Source: CAVTSA01 sp963790575 | Lineage (GTDB): Bacteria; Chloroflexota; Dormibacteria; Dormibacterales; Dormibacteraceae | NCBI GenBank assembly: GCA_963790575.1 | Contig: CAWBPD010000021.1 | Location: 124,001 to 188,000 of the forward strand | Direction of reading: 5' to 3' | Length of the DNA stretch: 64,000 nt | In this document: positions 16,987-28,900 of the stretch, in pieces | Numbering within the stretch: the first letter of the stretch is position 1 | Layout: the number at the start of each line of letters is the position of its first letter | The notes under the pieces: model-generated | Seen by the model: the letters and a program-made list of their open reading frames with translations, nothing else | Database searches by the model: none | What the model was told of the DNA's origin: nothing | Made by a program: the position numbers and the translations under genes

Positions 16987-19900
16987 ATGGCATCGATGGC
17001 TGCGAGTGCCGAGATCGAGGATCGTCCCGACATCGGACAGTTGGTGGAGGTGCGCGGCCGCCACTGGACGGTGAGCGACGTCCTCCCCAGCGCCCTCCCG
17101 CTCGACGTCCTGGGCGGCGAGCGCGCCCGCCAGCACCTCCTCACCCTGAGCAGCGTCGAGGACGACGCGATGGGAGAGGAGCTGCAGGTGATCTGGGAGG
17201 CGGAGGTCGGCCGTCGCATCCGCCACCAGGCGACGCTGCCGGAGGTGCAGGCGGGAGGCTTCGATCATCCGCGCACGCTGGCCGCCTTCCTCGACGCCGT
17301 GCGCTGGGGAGCGGTCACCTCGGCCGAGCGCGACACGCTCCAGGCACCCTTCCGCTCCGGCATCGAGCTCGACGACTACCAGCTGGAGCCGCTGGTCCGC
17401 GCGCTGGGCCAGCCCCGCGTCAACCTCCTGGTGGCCGACGACGTCGGCCTGGGCAAGACGATCGAGGCCGGGCTGGTCGCGCAGGAGCTGCTGCTGCGTC
17501 ACCGCGCCCGCCGGGTGATGGTGCTCTGCCCGGCCACGCTGACGCTGAAGTGGCAGCAGGAGATGGCGGAGAAGTTCGGCCTCGACTTCACGATCGTCGA
17601 CAGCGAGTGCCTGAAGCGGTTGCGGCGGACGCATGGCATCGACGCCAACCCCTTCAAGGTCTACCCGCTCACCATCGTGAGCCTGAGCTGGCTGCCCGGC
17701 CCCCGCGCCGAGCGCGTCCTCAACGAGGTGCTCCCGGCCTCGCCGACCTACCCGCGCGCCTTCGACCTGCTGATCGTGGACGAGGTCCACCACATCGCAC
17801 CCAAGGCTCCGAGTGCGCACTACGCGGTCGACAGCCAGCAGACGCGCGCCGTGCGCCGCCTCGCCCAACACTTCGAGCACCGCCTTTTCCTTTCGGCCAC
17901 CCCGCACAACGGTTATCGAGAGTCCTGGACCGCGCTGCTGGCGATGCTCGATCCGCTCCGCTTCGCGCGGGGCGTCGAGCCCGATCGTCAGGCGATCGCC
18001 CAGGTCATGGTCCGCCGCATGAAGGATCAGATCCGGAACCCTGACGGGTCGCCGCGCTTTCCCAAGCGGGTGGTGGAGGCGATCGAGGTCGACTACTCGG
18101 AGACCGACCGCGAGGCTCACTCGCTGCTCGGCTCGCTCACCGAACAGCGGCGGCGCCGGGTGGCCGAGGACCGGCGCCGGCGGGCCGCCGTTGACATCGC
18201 CACGCTGCTGCTCAAAAAGCGCCTGTTCTCCTCCCCGCTCGCGTTCGCCCGGACGATCGACCACTACGCCGAGACCCTGCGCCGCCGCAGCCGCCGGGAG
18301 CGGGAGGAGGCCGCACCGGCGGAGGCCCCGGCCTGGCTGGAGCGCCTGGAGCTCCTGGGTGAGGAGGAGGCCGACGACGACGCCAAGGACGAGGCGGAGC
18401 AGGCCCAGCTGACCCGGCTTGGCGACCACGAGGTCACGCTCACCGACGACGAGGACCGCCTGCTCGGGAGGCTGGTCTCCTGGGCCAAGCGCTACGGCGA
18501 CCTGCCGGACGCGAAGGCCACGCAGCTGCTCCGCTTGCTGACCGACGTCTGCCGGCCCGGGCCGGACGGTGAGTGGAGCCAGGAGCGCGTGGTCGTCTTC
18601 ACCGAGTACCGCGACACGCAGATCTGGCTCGCCGACCTGCTCGAGTCGCGCGGCCTCGGCGGCGGGCACCTTCGGCTCCTGCTACGGCGGCATGGACGAG
18701 GACCTCCGGGAGCGGATCAAGAACGCCTTCCAGGCCCCGCCTGATCGGGACCCGGTGCGGATTCTGCTCGCGACCGACTGCGCCGGCGAGGGCATCGATC
18801 TCCAGCTCCACTGCCACCGCGTCGTCAACTACGACATCCCGTTCAATCCCAACCGGCTCGAGCAGCGGATCGGGCGCATCGACCGCCACGGCCAGCGTCG
18901 CCGGCCCGAGGCGTTCCACTTCGTCGGGAAAGGCTGGCGCGCCGCGGCGCCCGGCTCCTTCGAACGCGACCTCGAGTTCCTGTCCCGCGTGGCGAAGAAG
19001 GTCTCGACCCAGGAGCAGGACCTGGGCGAGGTCAACGCGGTGCTGGAGCGCGAGATCCAGAACCAGATGCTGGGTGTCGGCTCGACCCTCGACCCCGAGA
19101 AGGTCACGGCGTCCCGCTCGGCGGGAGTCCTGGCTGCGGAGCGGAACCTGCGTGAGCGCATGGAGTCGCTCGGGCGCCGGCTCCGGCAGAGCATCGTCGA
19201 CCTCCACGTGGAACCCGCCAACCTGGAGCGAGCCGCCCGGACCGCGCTCCGGCTGGCGCGGCAGCCGGACCTCCAGCCGGATCCGGCGGGCGGCGATCCG
19301 CGCCTCTTCCGGCTCCCCGCCCTCTCCGGGACTTGGGCGCGAGCGCTGGCCGGCAACGCGGACCCGCTCTCCGGCGAGCCGCGACCGATCACCTTCGACC
19401 CCGGCCTCGCCGCCCAGCATGAGGAGGTGGTGCTCGCGCACCTCGGCCATCCCCTGCTGATGCTCTCCACCCGGTTGCTGCGGGCGGCGATCTGGGGGTC
19501 TGACCAGGGCGCGCTGCGCCGTGTCAGCGCCATGAGCGGCCGGGGGGTGCGGCTGGAGGCGACCCTGCTGCTGGCATTCTCCCGGCTGGTCCTGGTCGGT
19601 GCCGACGGGGTGCGCCTGCACGAGGAAGTCTTCCCGGCAGGCGGCTGGCTGCGGCAGGGCCGGTTCCAGTCCCTGGGCGTGACGGTCCTCGCCGACCTGG
19701 TGGACCGGATCACGGCAATCCGAGACCCGGAACCCGCGACGCAGATCGAACAGGGGCGCCTGCTGCGCGAGTGGCGGCTGGCCACCGGCCCGCTGCAGAC
19801 GGCGATCGCCGGCCGCGCACGCGACCGTGAGCAGTCGCTCCGCGGGGCTCTGGAAAGGCTCCGGCGGGAGGAGTCCAACCGGCTCCTGCAGACCGTCGCG

Positions 19901-20149
19901 CAGTTCCGTCAGACGCTGGAGCGGGCACTCCAGGAATCGCCCGACGAAAGTGGGCAGCTGCAGCTCTTCGACGCCACCGAACGCGAGCAGCTGCGCCGCG
20001 ACGTGGCGAGCTGGCGCACGACGCTGGCCGGGCTGGACGAGCAGGAGGAGGCGGAGCAGCGCCAGATCGAGCACCGCTATTCAGAGGTGCGGTCGATCTT
20101 CTTCCCCGCCGCGGTCCTCTTCGTGGTCCCCGAGACGCCGCCAAGGTGA
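16987..20149 (+). CDS. drmD: DISARM class 1 SNF2-like helicase DrmD (one apparent frameshift)
   Basis: About 1050 residues if one frameshift is corrected. The N-terminal domain (IGQLVEVRGRHWTVSDVLPS) leads to a SNF2 helicase core: Walker A ADDVGLGKTIEAGL near residue 150 and DEVHHIAP near 264. The C-terminal helicase lobe holds LLATDCAGEGIDLQ and NRLEQRIGRIDRHGQ. Near 18675-18690 the frame changes: LGGGHLRLL continues as YGGMDEDLRERIK one frame over, as if one base were extra. DrmD marks class 1 DISARM. The stop overlaps the methylase start (GTGA). The native N-terminus is unclear because sequence before 17025 is recombined; ATG 16987 or 16996 is used. Confidence 0.88.
17025..17213 (+). repeat. 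Duplicated drmD 5' segment, copy B
   Basis: Matches 14616-14804. Here the frame continues into the full helicase gene. Confidence 0.9.
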
Positions 20150-23100
20150 CGGTCAGTATCCGTCGCCACCACCAGGACTGGCTGGACCTCGTCGACCGGT
20201 CCGGCCCCTTCCTGACGGTCCCGGTCCTGCGGAGGGTGTGGCCGGCGGGGTTGGACCCCGTTCCGCGCCAGTCGATGGACGAGCTGCGCCCGGCGTTCGA
20301 CGCCTGGCGCGACGACCCGGCGGGCGGTCAGCGGCGCTGGATCGCGTTCCTGCTCTCCCGGTTCCTGGACTGGCGCGAGTGCCTGGTGCAGGGGCCGGCG
20401 CTCCCCTCCGGGCTCGAGGTGGTGATCCCCGAGCATGAGGCCCGGGTTCAGGCGGACTTCGGCTTCCGAGATCCCGAGGGTGCCCTCCGCCTGCTGGGCA
20501 TGATCCTGCCGCCCGGCACCCCGCCCACCGCGCGGGCGACCGGAGGCTGGTCGGCCCCGGCCGCCGACCGCCTGGCGCTGCTGCTGCGCCGCCACCAGGT
20601 CCCACTCGGCATCGCGACCGACGGCCGCTGGTGGACGCTGGTCTGGGCGCCCCTTGACGGTGCGACCTCGGTCACCAGCTGGGACGGCGCGCTGTGGCTG
20701 GAGGAGCGCGAGACGCTGCAGGCATTCCGCTGCCTGCTGGAGCGGAGGCGCTTCCTCGGCGTCCCCGACGGGCAGACCCTCCCCCGGCTGCTGGAGGCGG
20801 GCCTGGGCGAGCAGGAGGAGGTCACCGAGAGTCTGGGCCGCCAGGTCCGCGAGGCGGTGGAGATGCTGGTCGAGGCGATCGGGCGCGCCGGCCGGCCCGG
20901 AGGACCGTCCGAGGCCCTGCTGAAGGACGTCGAGCCGAGCGAGATCTACCGCGCGGCGGTGAGCGTGATGATGCGGCTGCTCTTCCTCTTCTTCGCCGAG
21001 GAGCGCCTGCTGCTCCCGGCCGACGACGACCTCTACCTCGGCTCCTACTCGGCGGGTCGGCTGGTCGACGCGCTGCGTGAGGAGGCGAACCTGGCCGGCG
21101 AGGAGGCGCTGGAGCACCGCACGGCGGCCTGGCAGCGCCTGCTCGCGCTGTTTCGCGCCATCCACCGCGGGGTGGCCCACGATCGGCTGCGCATCCCCGC
21201 CTACGGCGGGGTGGTGTTCGATCCCGACCGCCATCCCTGGCTGGAGGGCCGACGCCAGGCCGCTGAGCCCGACCAGGGCGGCGTGCTGCCCGTCGACGAC
21301 CGCACGGTGCTGCACGCGCTGGAGGCCGTGCAGTACGTGGTCGCGGGGGGCGAGCGGCGCCGGCTCAGCTTCCGCACGCTCGACGTGGAGCAGGTCGGCT
21401 ACGTCTACGAGGGTCTCCTCGGCTACGACGCGTGGCGTGCGGAGGAGCCGGTGCTGGGGTTGCAGGGCCGGGCGGGGCGGGAGCCGGAGGTGGGCATCTC
21501 CCGGCTGGAGGAGATCGGCGAGGACGCCGCCGCGCTGCGCGAGCTGACCGGGCTCTCGGAGTCGCGCGTCCGGGGGCTGCTGGTGGACCTCGACCTGGGC
21601 CAGGAGCAGCTGCTGCGCGTGGCCTGCTCGGGAGACGAGGAGTTGGTCGCGCGCGTGCGACCGTTCGCGGGACTTCTGCGACGCGACCTCCGCGGCCTGC
21701 CGATCGTGGTGCCGGTGGGAGGCATCTACGTGACGGCCAGCGAGCGGCGGCGCCTATCGGGCACCCACTACACGCCGCGCGAGCTGGCCGAGAGGGTGGT
21801 GATCGGCGCGCTGGAACCCCTCGTGTACGATCCCGGCCCGCTCCAAACCGCTGACCGGTCGCGGTGGCGGCGGCGCCCGAGCCGGGAGATCCTGGGCCTT
21901 CGCGTCGCCGACATCGCGATGGGGTCGGGAGCGTTCCTGGTCTCCGCCTGCCGCTACCTGGCGGGCGAGCTGATCGAGGCCCGAGCCACAGAGGGCGACC
22001 AGCGCGCACTCGCTCATCTGCGAGCCGACGGCGAGTCGCCGGTCGACGCCGAGCGGGACCCGGTCGTGATCGAGGCGCGGCGCGAGGTGATCGAGCACTG
22101 CCTCTACGGCGGGGACATCAACCAGATGGCGGTCGAGATGGCGAAGCTGAGCCTGTGGCTGGTCTCGCTGAGCCGGGAGAAGCCGTTCAGCTTCCTGGAC
22201 GACCGCCTCACCTGGGGCGACAGCCTGCTCGGACTGACCAGCCTGGACCAGCTGCGCACGCTGCACCTGGACCCCAAGGAGGCTCGCCGGGCGGCGGGAG
22301 AGCGCGGCTTCGACCTCTGGGGCGAGGTGGAGGCGACGCTGCGCGAGGTGGAGCGCCTGCGCCGCGAGCTGCGGGAGCGTCCCCTGCTCGACCTCCGGGA
22401 CGCCCGGGCCAAGGAGAGGCTGCTGCGGGAGGCCGAGGAGAAGGCGGAACCGCTGCGCGTGATCGCGGACGCGCTGGTCGGCACAGCGCTCGCCGCGGCG
22501 GGGGCTCGCCGCGACGCCAAGGGAGACCTGCTCGCGTTCGCACCCACCGCGCGCGACGTGCTGCGGGAGGGCGGGGTCCGACTGCAAGAAGTGGCCGACA
22601 TCGCCGCCTACCAGCTCGACACGGACCGGCCCATCGGAGCGTTCGAGCGGCGACCGACGCACTGGCCGCTGGTGTTCCCCGAGGTGTTCGAGGACGGTGG
22701 CTTCGACGCCGTGATCGGCAACCCGCCTTTTTTGGGGGGACAGAAGCTGACCGGCGCCTTCGGCACCGCCTACCGCGAATACCTGGTGCGCTGGGTCGCG
22801 GAGCGGGACGCGGGGCAGCGCCGACCTGCTCGCCTACTTCCTGCTCATCGCGCACCGGCTGCTCAACGAGCGAGGGCAGACGGGGCTGATCGGGACCAAC
22901 ACAATGGCGCAGGGCGACACCCGCGAGGTCGGCCTCGACCGGGTCGTGGCCGACGGCACCACGATCCGGGCCGCGATCAAGAGTGCCAAGTGGCCGACCC
23001 GGATGGTGAACCTGGAGTACGCGGTCGTGTGGTCGAGCCGGCAGGCGCCGACGGACGGGACGCCGCGGGAGCTGGAGGGCCGTCGTGGTGACGCTGATCT

Positions 23101-24141
23101 CGAGCGCGCTCGACGAGGCCGAAGGCGGACCACGGCCAGCCCTTCCGGCTGGTCGCGAACCAGGGGATCGCGTTCATCGGCTCCTACGTGCTCGGGCCTG
23201 GGGTTCACGATGCGCCCCGACGAGGCGCAGCGTCCTGATCGAGCACGACCCCCGGAACCGGGAGGTGCTGTTCCCGTACATCAACGGCCAGGACCTCAAC
23301 TCGCGCCCCGACTGCTCGGCCAGCCGCTGGGTCATCAACTTCCAGGACTGGCCACTGGAACGCGCCGAGCAGTACCCCGACTGCATCGACATCGTGCGTC
23401 GAGCTGGTCAAGCCCGACCGGGACCGCCTCAGGGGGAACAATGCGTCCGCCGACGGATATGCACAACGTTGGTGGCAATTCGGACGACGAGCGGACGCTC
23501 TCTACAAGGCGATCGCGAGCATGGAACAGGTGCTCGCCATCGCACTCACCAGCAAGGTCGTCATGCCGGCACGGGTCCCCACGGGCATGGTCTACTCCGC
23601 ACGCGACGGGGTCTTCGCCTACGACGACGGTGCGCACCTCGCCCTGCTGTCGAGCGCCTTCCACTACTGGTGGGCGATCACCCGTGCCTCGACCATGAGG
23701 ACCGATCTGCGCTACACCCCCAGTGACGTCTTCGAGACCTTCCCCCAGCCCGCGATGTCGTCGCGCATGGACGCCGCGGGGGAGGCGCTCGACGCCCACC
23801 GCCGCCCGCTGATGCTGAGCCGCCAGCTCGGGCTCACCGCCCTCTACAACCTGGTCCACCGCGAGAGCGAGCACGACCCGGAGATCGAGCGTCTGCGCGA
23901 GATCCACGTCGAGATCGACCAGGCGACGGCGGCCGCCTACGGGTGGGACGACATCGCACTCGACCACGGCTTCCACGACACCGCCCAGGGGGTCCGCTTC
24001 ACGATCTCCCCCGACGCCCGCCGCGAGGTGCTCCGGCGCCTGCTCGAGCTGAACCACCAGCGCCATGCCGAGGAGGAGGCGCAGGGCCTCACCAGGGGTC
24101 CCAAGCACCGCCGCCGCGCCCAGGCGAGTCTGCCGCTCTGA
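20146..24141 (+). CDS. drmMI: DISARM class 1 adenine DNA methyltransferase DrmMI (multiple apparent frameshifts)
   Basis: A large Eco57I/PglX-like N6-adenine methyltransferase that would mark host DNA as self. GTG 20146 overlaps the drmD stop. An N-terminal helical region precedes SAM motif I VADIAMGSGAFLV (near residue 590) and catalytic motif IV GNPPFLGG (near 860). Reading is clean to about 22810. It then needs frame changes near 22815, 23080, 23125, 23200, 23235 and 23400 to keep the family pattern (ADLLAYFLLIAHRLLNERG, LISSALDEAEGG, FRLVANQGIAFIGSYVLG, GFTMRPDEAQ, LFPYINGQDLNSRPD, ELVKPDRDRLRG). From 23410 to 24141 it is clean again (LRYTPSDVFETFP). Either the gene is decayed or this 0.6 kb is poorly sequenced. 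Confidence 0.85.
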
Positions 24142-24311
24142 CCGCCGCCTTCCGACATCGCAAGAGTGCTGGGCAACGCAAAGGCTGATCGGCCAACCTT
24201 GGAGCATCATCGCGGTGTTCGGGACAGGCGCGGGTGGTCAGCGGCCCCCGTTCGCGCGAGCTGGCGCGAGAACCCGGGGATCGTCGACTGGGGCACGAAG
24301 GTGGCCGTGCG

Positions 24312-24842
24312 TTACGTTCGCATCCCAGTCGGTGGGGCCGGCGGTTGCGTCACATGTGTCTGCTCGACGGCTGTCAGCTCAGGCGGGGCAACGGCATCGC
24401 GCAGAAAGATGGCGACGACCTGGCTGGCCGGGCGTGCCGCGCTCGGGGTGAGGAGACCGAGCCAGCCCTCGCGGTACAGCTGCTCGCCCACCTCCTGGAA
24501 GGCGCTCCAACCCCGCCGGCCTGGACGCGGCAGCGGGAGGCCAACGCGAGCGAGCCGATCGGCGCTGGATAGGTCGGCTACCTGCAGCGGCGCGACCTCG
24601 TAGCGCCACAGGTCGCGTGGCATCGCGACGTTGGGCGGCACGCCGGCCTCGGCCAGGTGGCGATACCACTCGGCCCAGGCACAGGCAGCGCTGTCGGCCA
24701 GGTAGATCGCATCGATAACCCGGCCGCGTTGCCAGCGGTTGTCGCCAACAGGCTGCGGGCGTCGCGCGGGGTCAATCCCGGCCGGCACGTGTCGATACCA
24801 CGAGCCGGCCACGCTGGTCGCGTCGACGTCGAGCGCCGCCAC
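24312..24842 (-). CDS. RES-domain toxin
   Basis: 176 aa from GTG 24842, 3 nt after the antitoxin stop. The RES-domain layout is present: an N-terminal Arg in SWYRHVPAG, a middle Glu in IYLADSAACAWAEWYRH and a later Ser in LLTPSAARPASQVVAIFL. RES toxins act on NAD+ or related nucleotides, by degradation or by target ADP-ribosylation. The gene points against the DISARM genes that surround it. It appears full length. Confidence 0.8.
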   Translation of the reverse strand: MAALDVDATSVAGSWYRHVPAGIDPARRPQPVGDNRWQRGRVIDAIYLADSAACAWAEWYRHLAEAGVPPNVAMPRDLWRYEVAPLQVADLSSADRLARVGLPLPRPGRRGWSAFQEVGEQLYREGWLGLLTPSAARPASQVVAIFLRDAVAPPELTAVEQTHVTQPPAPPTGMRT

Positions 24843-24845
24843 CGA

Positions 24846-25184
24846 TTAGGCGGCGCCGGGCGACTCGAGGGCGCTGATGAGCTGCGCCACGGCGCGGGCC
24901 TTGCCGGCCGCAATCAATTCCAACGGGGTGCGATCGTCAAGGGCCTCGACCGGTTTGACCAGCCAGACCGGGATGTAGCCGGCGTCCATGACCCTGGCCA
25001 GCCGGTCGGTGATCTCGGCCAGTTCGGCGAGTCGACGTGCCCGCAGACCGGTTGGTGACGTGCGGCGGTGGAGCCAGTCGCGCACCGTGCTCGGCTGCGC
25101 GCCGACCGCCTCTCCGATCACGCGGTCGGACAGTCGGGCTGCGCGGTGAATCCGGACGGCCTCTTCGGCGAACGCGCTGGACAT
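24846..25184 (-). CDS. Xre/MbcA/ParS-type antitoxin
   Basis: 112 aa from ATG 25184. An N-terminal helix-turn-helix (SDRVIGEAVGAQPSTVRDWL) is followed by the C-terminal DUF2384-like toxin-binding domain (GYIPVWLVKPVEALDDRTPL, ELIAAGKARAVAQLISAL). This is the standard antitoxin partner for RES toxins. A palindromic site covers its start, as expected for autorepression. Confidence 0.83.
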   Translation of the reverse strand: MSSAFAEEAVRIHRAARLSDRVIGEAVGAQPSTVRDWLHRRTSPTGLRARRLAELAEITDRLARVMDAGYIPVWLVKPVEALDDRTPLELIAAGKARAVAQLISALESPGAA

Positions 25185-25196
25185 AACTCGAGGTTA
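25184..25196. promoter_or_regulatory. Operator-like palindrome at the Xre antitoxin start
   Basis: TAACTCGAGGTTA is symmetric around TCGA with one offset base and overlaps the T of the antitoxin start codon (minus strand). It is the likely autoregulatory site of the RES/Xre pair. Confidence 0.45.
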
Positions 25197-25350
25197 CGCC
25201 ATCCGTCAGCATTCCGTCGAAAATCCGTCACGGCGAGGCATCATCAGGATGACCACCACCAGCCCTCCGAGCCTGTCCCGCCCCGTCAATTGGCGCAAAG
25301 CGTCTCGCTAGCACGGCGTCGTCTCTCACCGCTCGGCGGCCAGACTGTAG

Positions 25351-25947
25351 GAACTGGGCGACCTGCCCGCGGACCAGCACGAGTTCACCCTGACCACCCG
25401 ACGGCAATCCCGCCGCCCTGATGTCCGCCTTCACCTCCGCCCGCAGGACCTGGATGCGTGGACCGAGATGCATGGCGGGCTGCCCGTCACCCGCCCCGCG
25501 CGCATCCCGTCGGACCTCCGGCGCCGGTACGAGGTCCCGGAGTCGGTGGCAGAAGCGCAGATGGGCGCCGTTTTGGCGCAGGCGGAGCGCTGTGGCATCG
25601 CGCTCCCCGACAAGTTCGACGTCCCGGACCGTCAGCTGTGGGAGCGCGGGTACGCCGCCGAAGCCGCACGGTCCTTGCTGCGGTTGGCACGCGCGCTTGA
25701 TGAAGCGCTGCAAGTCGTGCGACCCTTTCTGAATCCGCTGCTGAACCGAACTGCCTCCGGCTGGTGGGATCCCCGCTCACGAGGCTGGGGAGGGACGTCA
25801 TACGGGGGCGACAACGCGCGTGCGATCGTGCACAAAGAGGAGATAGGGCCGCGAGGTGCGCAGAATCAACCAGGCGTGTCGGCCCGGGCCAGGTCGAAGC
25901 GGCGGCGGGCAGGCCATGACGAGCGTGGCTCCGGCCTCTCTCGGTAA
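25351..25947 (+). pseudogene. AbiEi-like antitoxin fragment lacking its N-terminus
   Basis: Reading starts just after an in-frame TAG (25348-25350): ELGDLPADQHEFTLTTRRQS, then RRPDVRLHLRPQDLDAW and MHGGLPVTRPARIPSDL. This is the middle and C-terminal pattern of AbiEi-type antitoxin regulators (the LPVT-x-PAR-x-x-x-DL signature). The winged-helix N-terminus is absent and no start codon or ribosome binding site precedes it. A helical tail with FLNPLLNRTASGWW follows. I read this as a broken gene between drmMI and drmA. Confidence 0.6.
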
Positions 25948-25980
25948 GAAGATCGCGGCCGGCGGCAACGGTCCGCAGCC

Positions 25981-28900
25981 ATGAGCTCGCGAGAGGTTCG
26001 CCGGCAGCTCGAGGAGATCCTCGAGCATGACCTCCTGGGACCGTGGAGAGGTGAGGAAGAGGAGCTCACCGGTGAGGGTCCTCGCTCCCGCTACCTGACC
26101 GGGTTCCTGGCCCCGCGCGGGGTCCAGGTCGCACGGGAGGAGCTCGACGCCGACCTGGGCGACGTCTCCGACGAGCCCGAAGGGCCGGATCGCGCGACCC
26201 CCGAGGCCGCGAGCACCATGTTCCCCCGCTCCTGCGGCCTCATGTTCCGGGTGCCCGCGGAGACCGAGGAGGTGGCGGTCGTCGCCTCCTGGGGGCGGTA
26301 TCGACGGGGCCCTTCGCGGACTTTGACCACGGAGGAGGGCAACCCCCGAGAGGTCTGGCGGCGGGAACCGGTGGAGCATCGCGTCGTCGTTCCGCTCTCC
26401 GACCAGGACGTGGCGCTCGAACCCGATCCCGAGGGTGAGACGCTCGTGCGGCTGCGGATGACGCGCCGTGGGGCCGGGGGACCCGAGTCGGTCGTGGAGC
26501 TGGCGCTCGTCAATGAGGGGCGCGAGCCGAAGACTCGCCGCGACGCGGGGTGGCTGTTCCAGGTCCGGCTGGAGGTGACGGCCGTGGACGGCGTGTCGGC
26601 CATCTTCCTCCCCACCGATCCCGCGCCCGCTCAGGGCACCGACGCCGAGGAGCGCCAGCTGGCGATGCTCTACCGCTCGGCCCTCCGCTACTCGGTCGGG
26701 CGCAACGTCGCGGTGCGTGCCGACGCCGACCCAGCGCTGCGCCGGGCCTGGCGCCTGGTCACCGAGTGGCTCCCCGCGTACGAGGTGCCGCAGACCGTCG
26801 CGCCGGTGGCCACCTCGGAACCGAAGCTGCAGGGGCTGGAGCTGGACATGTCGGCGCTCGCCCGCCTCGACGGCGACCGGCTCACCCGGGCCCTGTCCCC
26901 GCTCGCCTCCGGCTACGAGGCCTGGCTGCAGGAGCAGGAGGAACGGCTCGCGCTCGATCCGGACCTGGCGCCCCATCGGGAGGCCGGCCGGGCGGCGCTC
27001 GAGCGGGGGCGCCTCGCCGCCTCTCGAATCCGGTCCGGTATCGACCTACTGGCAGTGGACCCGGCGGCCAGAGAGGCGTTCTGTTTCGCCAATCGGGCGA
27101 TGGCGCTCCAGCGCGTGCACACCGAGGTCGGCCTTCTCCGCCGGGCTGACCCGAGCGTCCCCTACGAGGACGCGCTCGCTCGCTGCGACGTGCGCGAACG
27201 CCGGTCCTGGCGCCCCTTCCAGCTCGCGTTCATCCTGCTCAACCTGCCGGCGCTGACCGATCCCGCGCACGCCGACCGCTCCCCGCTCTACAGCGCGACC
27301 GTGGACCTGCTGTTCTTCCCCACCGGCGGCGGCAAGACCGAGGCCTACCTGGGGCTCACCGCCTACACCTTCGCGATTCGGCGATTGCGGGGCGTTGTCG
27401 GGTCGGGTGAGGAGGCGCGCGACGGCGCGGAGGGGGTGGCGGTCCTCATGCGCTACACCCTGCGCCTGCTCACCGCCCAGCAGTTCCAGCGCGCGGCCAC
27501 CTTGGTGTGCGCCTGCGAGCAGCTGCGGCGCGAGGGAGAGGGGCGTTGGGGAGCGACGCCCTTCCGCATCGGCCTCTGGGTGGGGATGGGTGCTTCCCCC
27601 AACAGCTACGACGAGGCCGCCCAGCAGATCCGGTCGGCACGCGGTCAGGGCCGGGCCTCGGGAGCCGCGCGCGTGCTGCAGATCCTCTCCTGCCCCTGGT
27701 GCGGCGCCACGCTCGAGGATGGCCGCGACCTGGAGCCGCAGGACGAGGAGCGGCGCGTCTACCTCTTCTGTTCGGACCCCGACGGCCGCTGCCCCTTCTC
27801 CCGGCGGCGGAGCGCCGAAGGGCTGCCGGTGCTGACCGTGGACGAGGAGATCTACCGGCTGATGCCGGCGCTGGTCATCGGCACCGTCGACAAGCTGGCC
27901 CAGCTCGCCTGGCGCGGCGAGGCGGGGATGATCTTCGGGCGCGCCAACCGGCGCTGCGGGCGGCACGGCTTCCGCCATCCCGACCTGGACGAGAGGACGG
28001 GGTGCCGCGACTCCCACCGCGCCACCTCCCGCCTGCCCGCCGCGTCCACCACCGGGGTCGTTCAGCCGCGCCCGCCGGACCTCATCATCCAGGACGAGCT
28101 GCACCTGATCTCGGGCGCGCTGGGCACCATGGTCGGGCTCTACGAGACGATGGTCGACCGCCTCTGCACGTGGCGGCTGGGCCGCTGGGAGATCCGGCCC
28201 AAGATCGTCTCCTCGACCGCCACCATCCGGCGTGCCGAGCGGCAGGTGCACGAGCTCTTCGGACGCCGGCTGGCGATCTTCCCGCCGCCGATCGTCGACG
28301 CCGGAGACACGTTCTTCTCGATCGAGCTGCCGGTCTCCGAGCAGGCACCGGGACGGCGCTACCGCGGCATCTGCGCCCACGGCATCCGGCTCAAGCAAGC
28401 GGAGATCCGGCTCACGACCGCACTCCTCACCGCGGGCCAGTATCTCTTCGACCTGCACGGCACCGACGCCGACCCCTACTTCACCTGCGTCTCCTACTTC
28501 AACTCGCTGCGGGAGCTGGCCGGCATGCGCCGGTTGCTGGACGACGAGATCGCGGTCCGCGTCCGCCGCGGGTCGTCCTCCCGCGGCCTCGCCAACCGGT
28601 CAGTCCCACTCGTGCTGCGGGAGCTGACGTCTCGCATCCCCTCTAGCCAGATCGCCGAGTCACTGCGGCACCTGGAGGAGCACGCGGATCCAGGGCTCGA
28701 CTCGACGGCGGCGAGGCGGGCGCGTACCAAACGCGACAGTCCCCCGCCGATCGCGGTGCTGCTTGCCACCAACATGCTCCAGGTCGGCGTCGACGTGCCG
28801 CGGCTGGGACTGATGACGGTCACCGGCCAGCCCAAGAACACCGCGGAGTACATCCAGGCCACCAGTCGCATCGGCCGCGACCCCTCGCGGCCGGGGCTGA

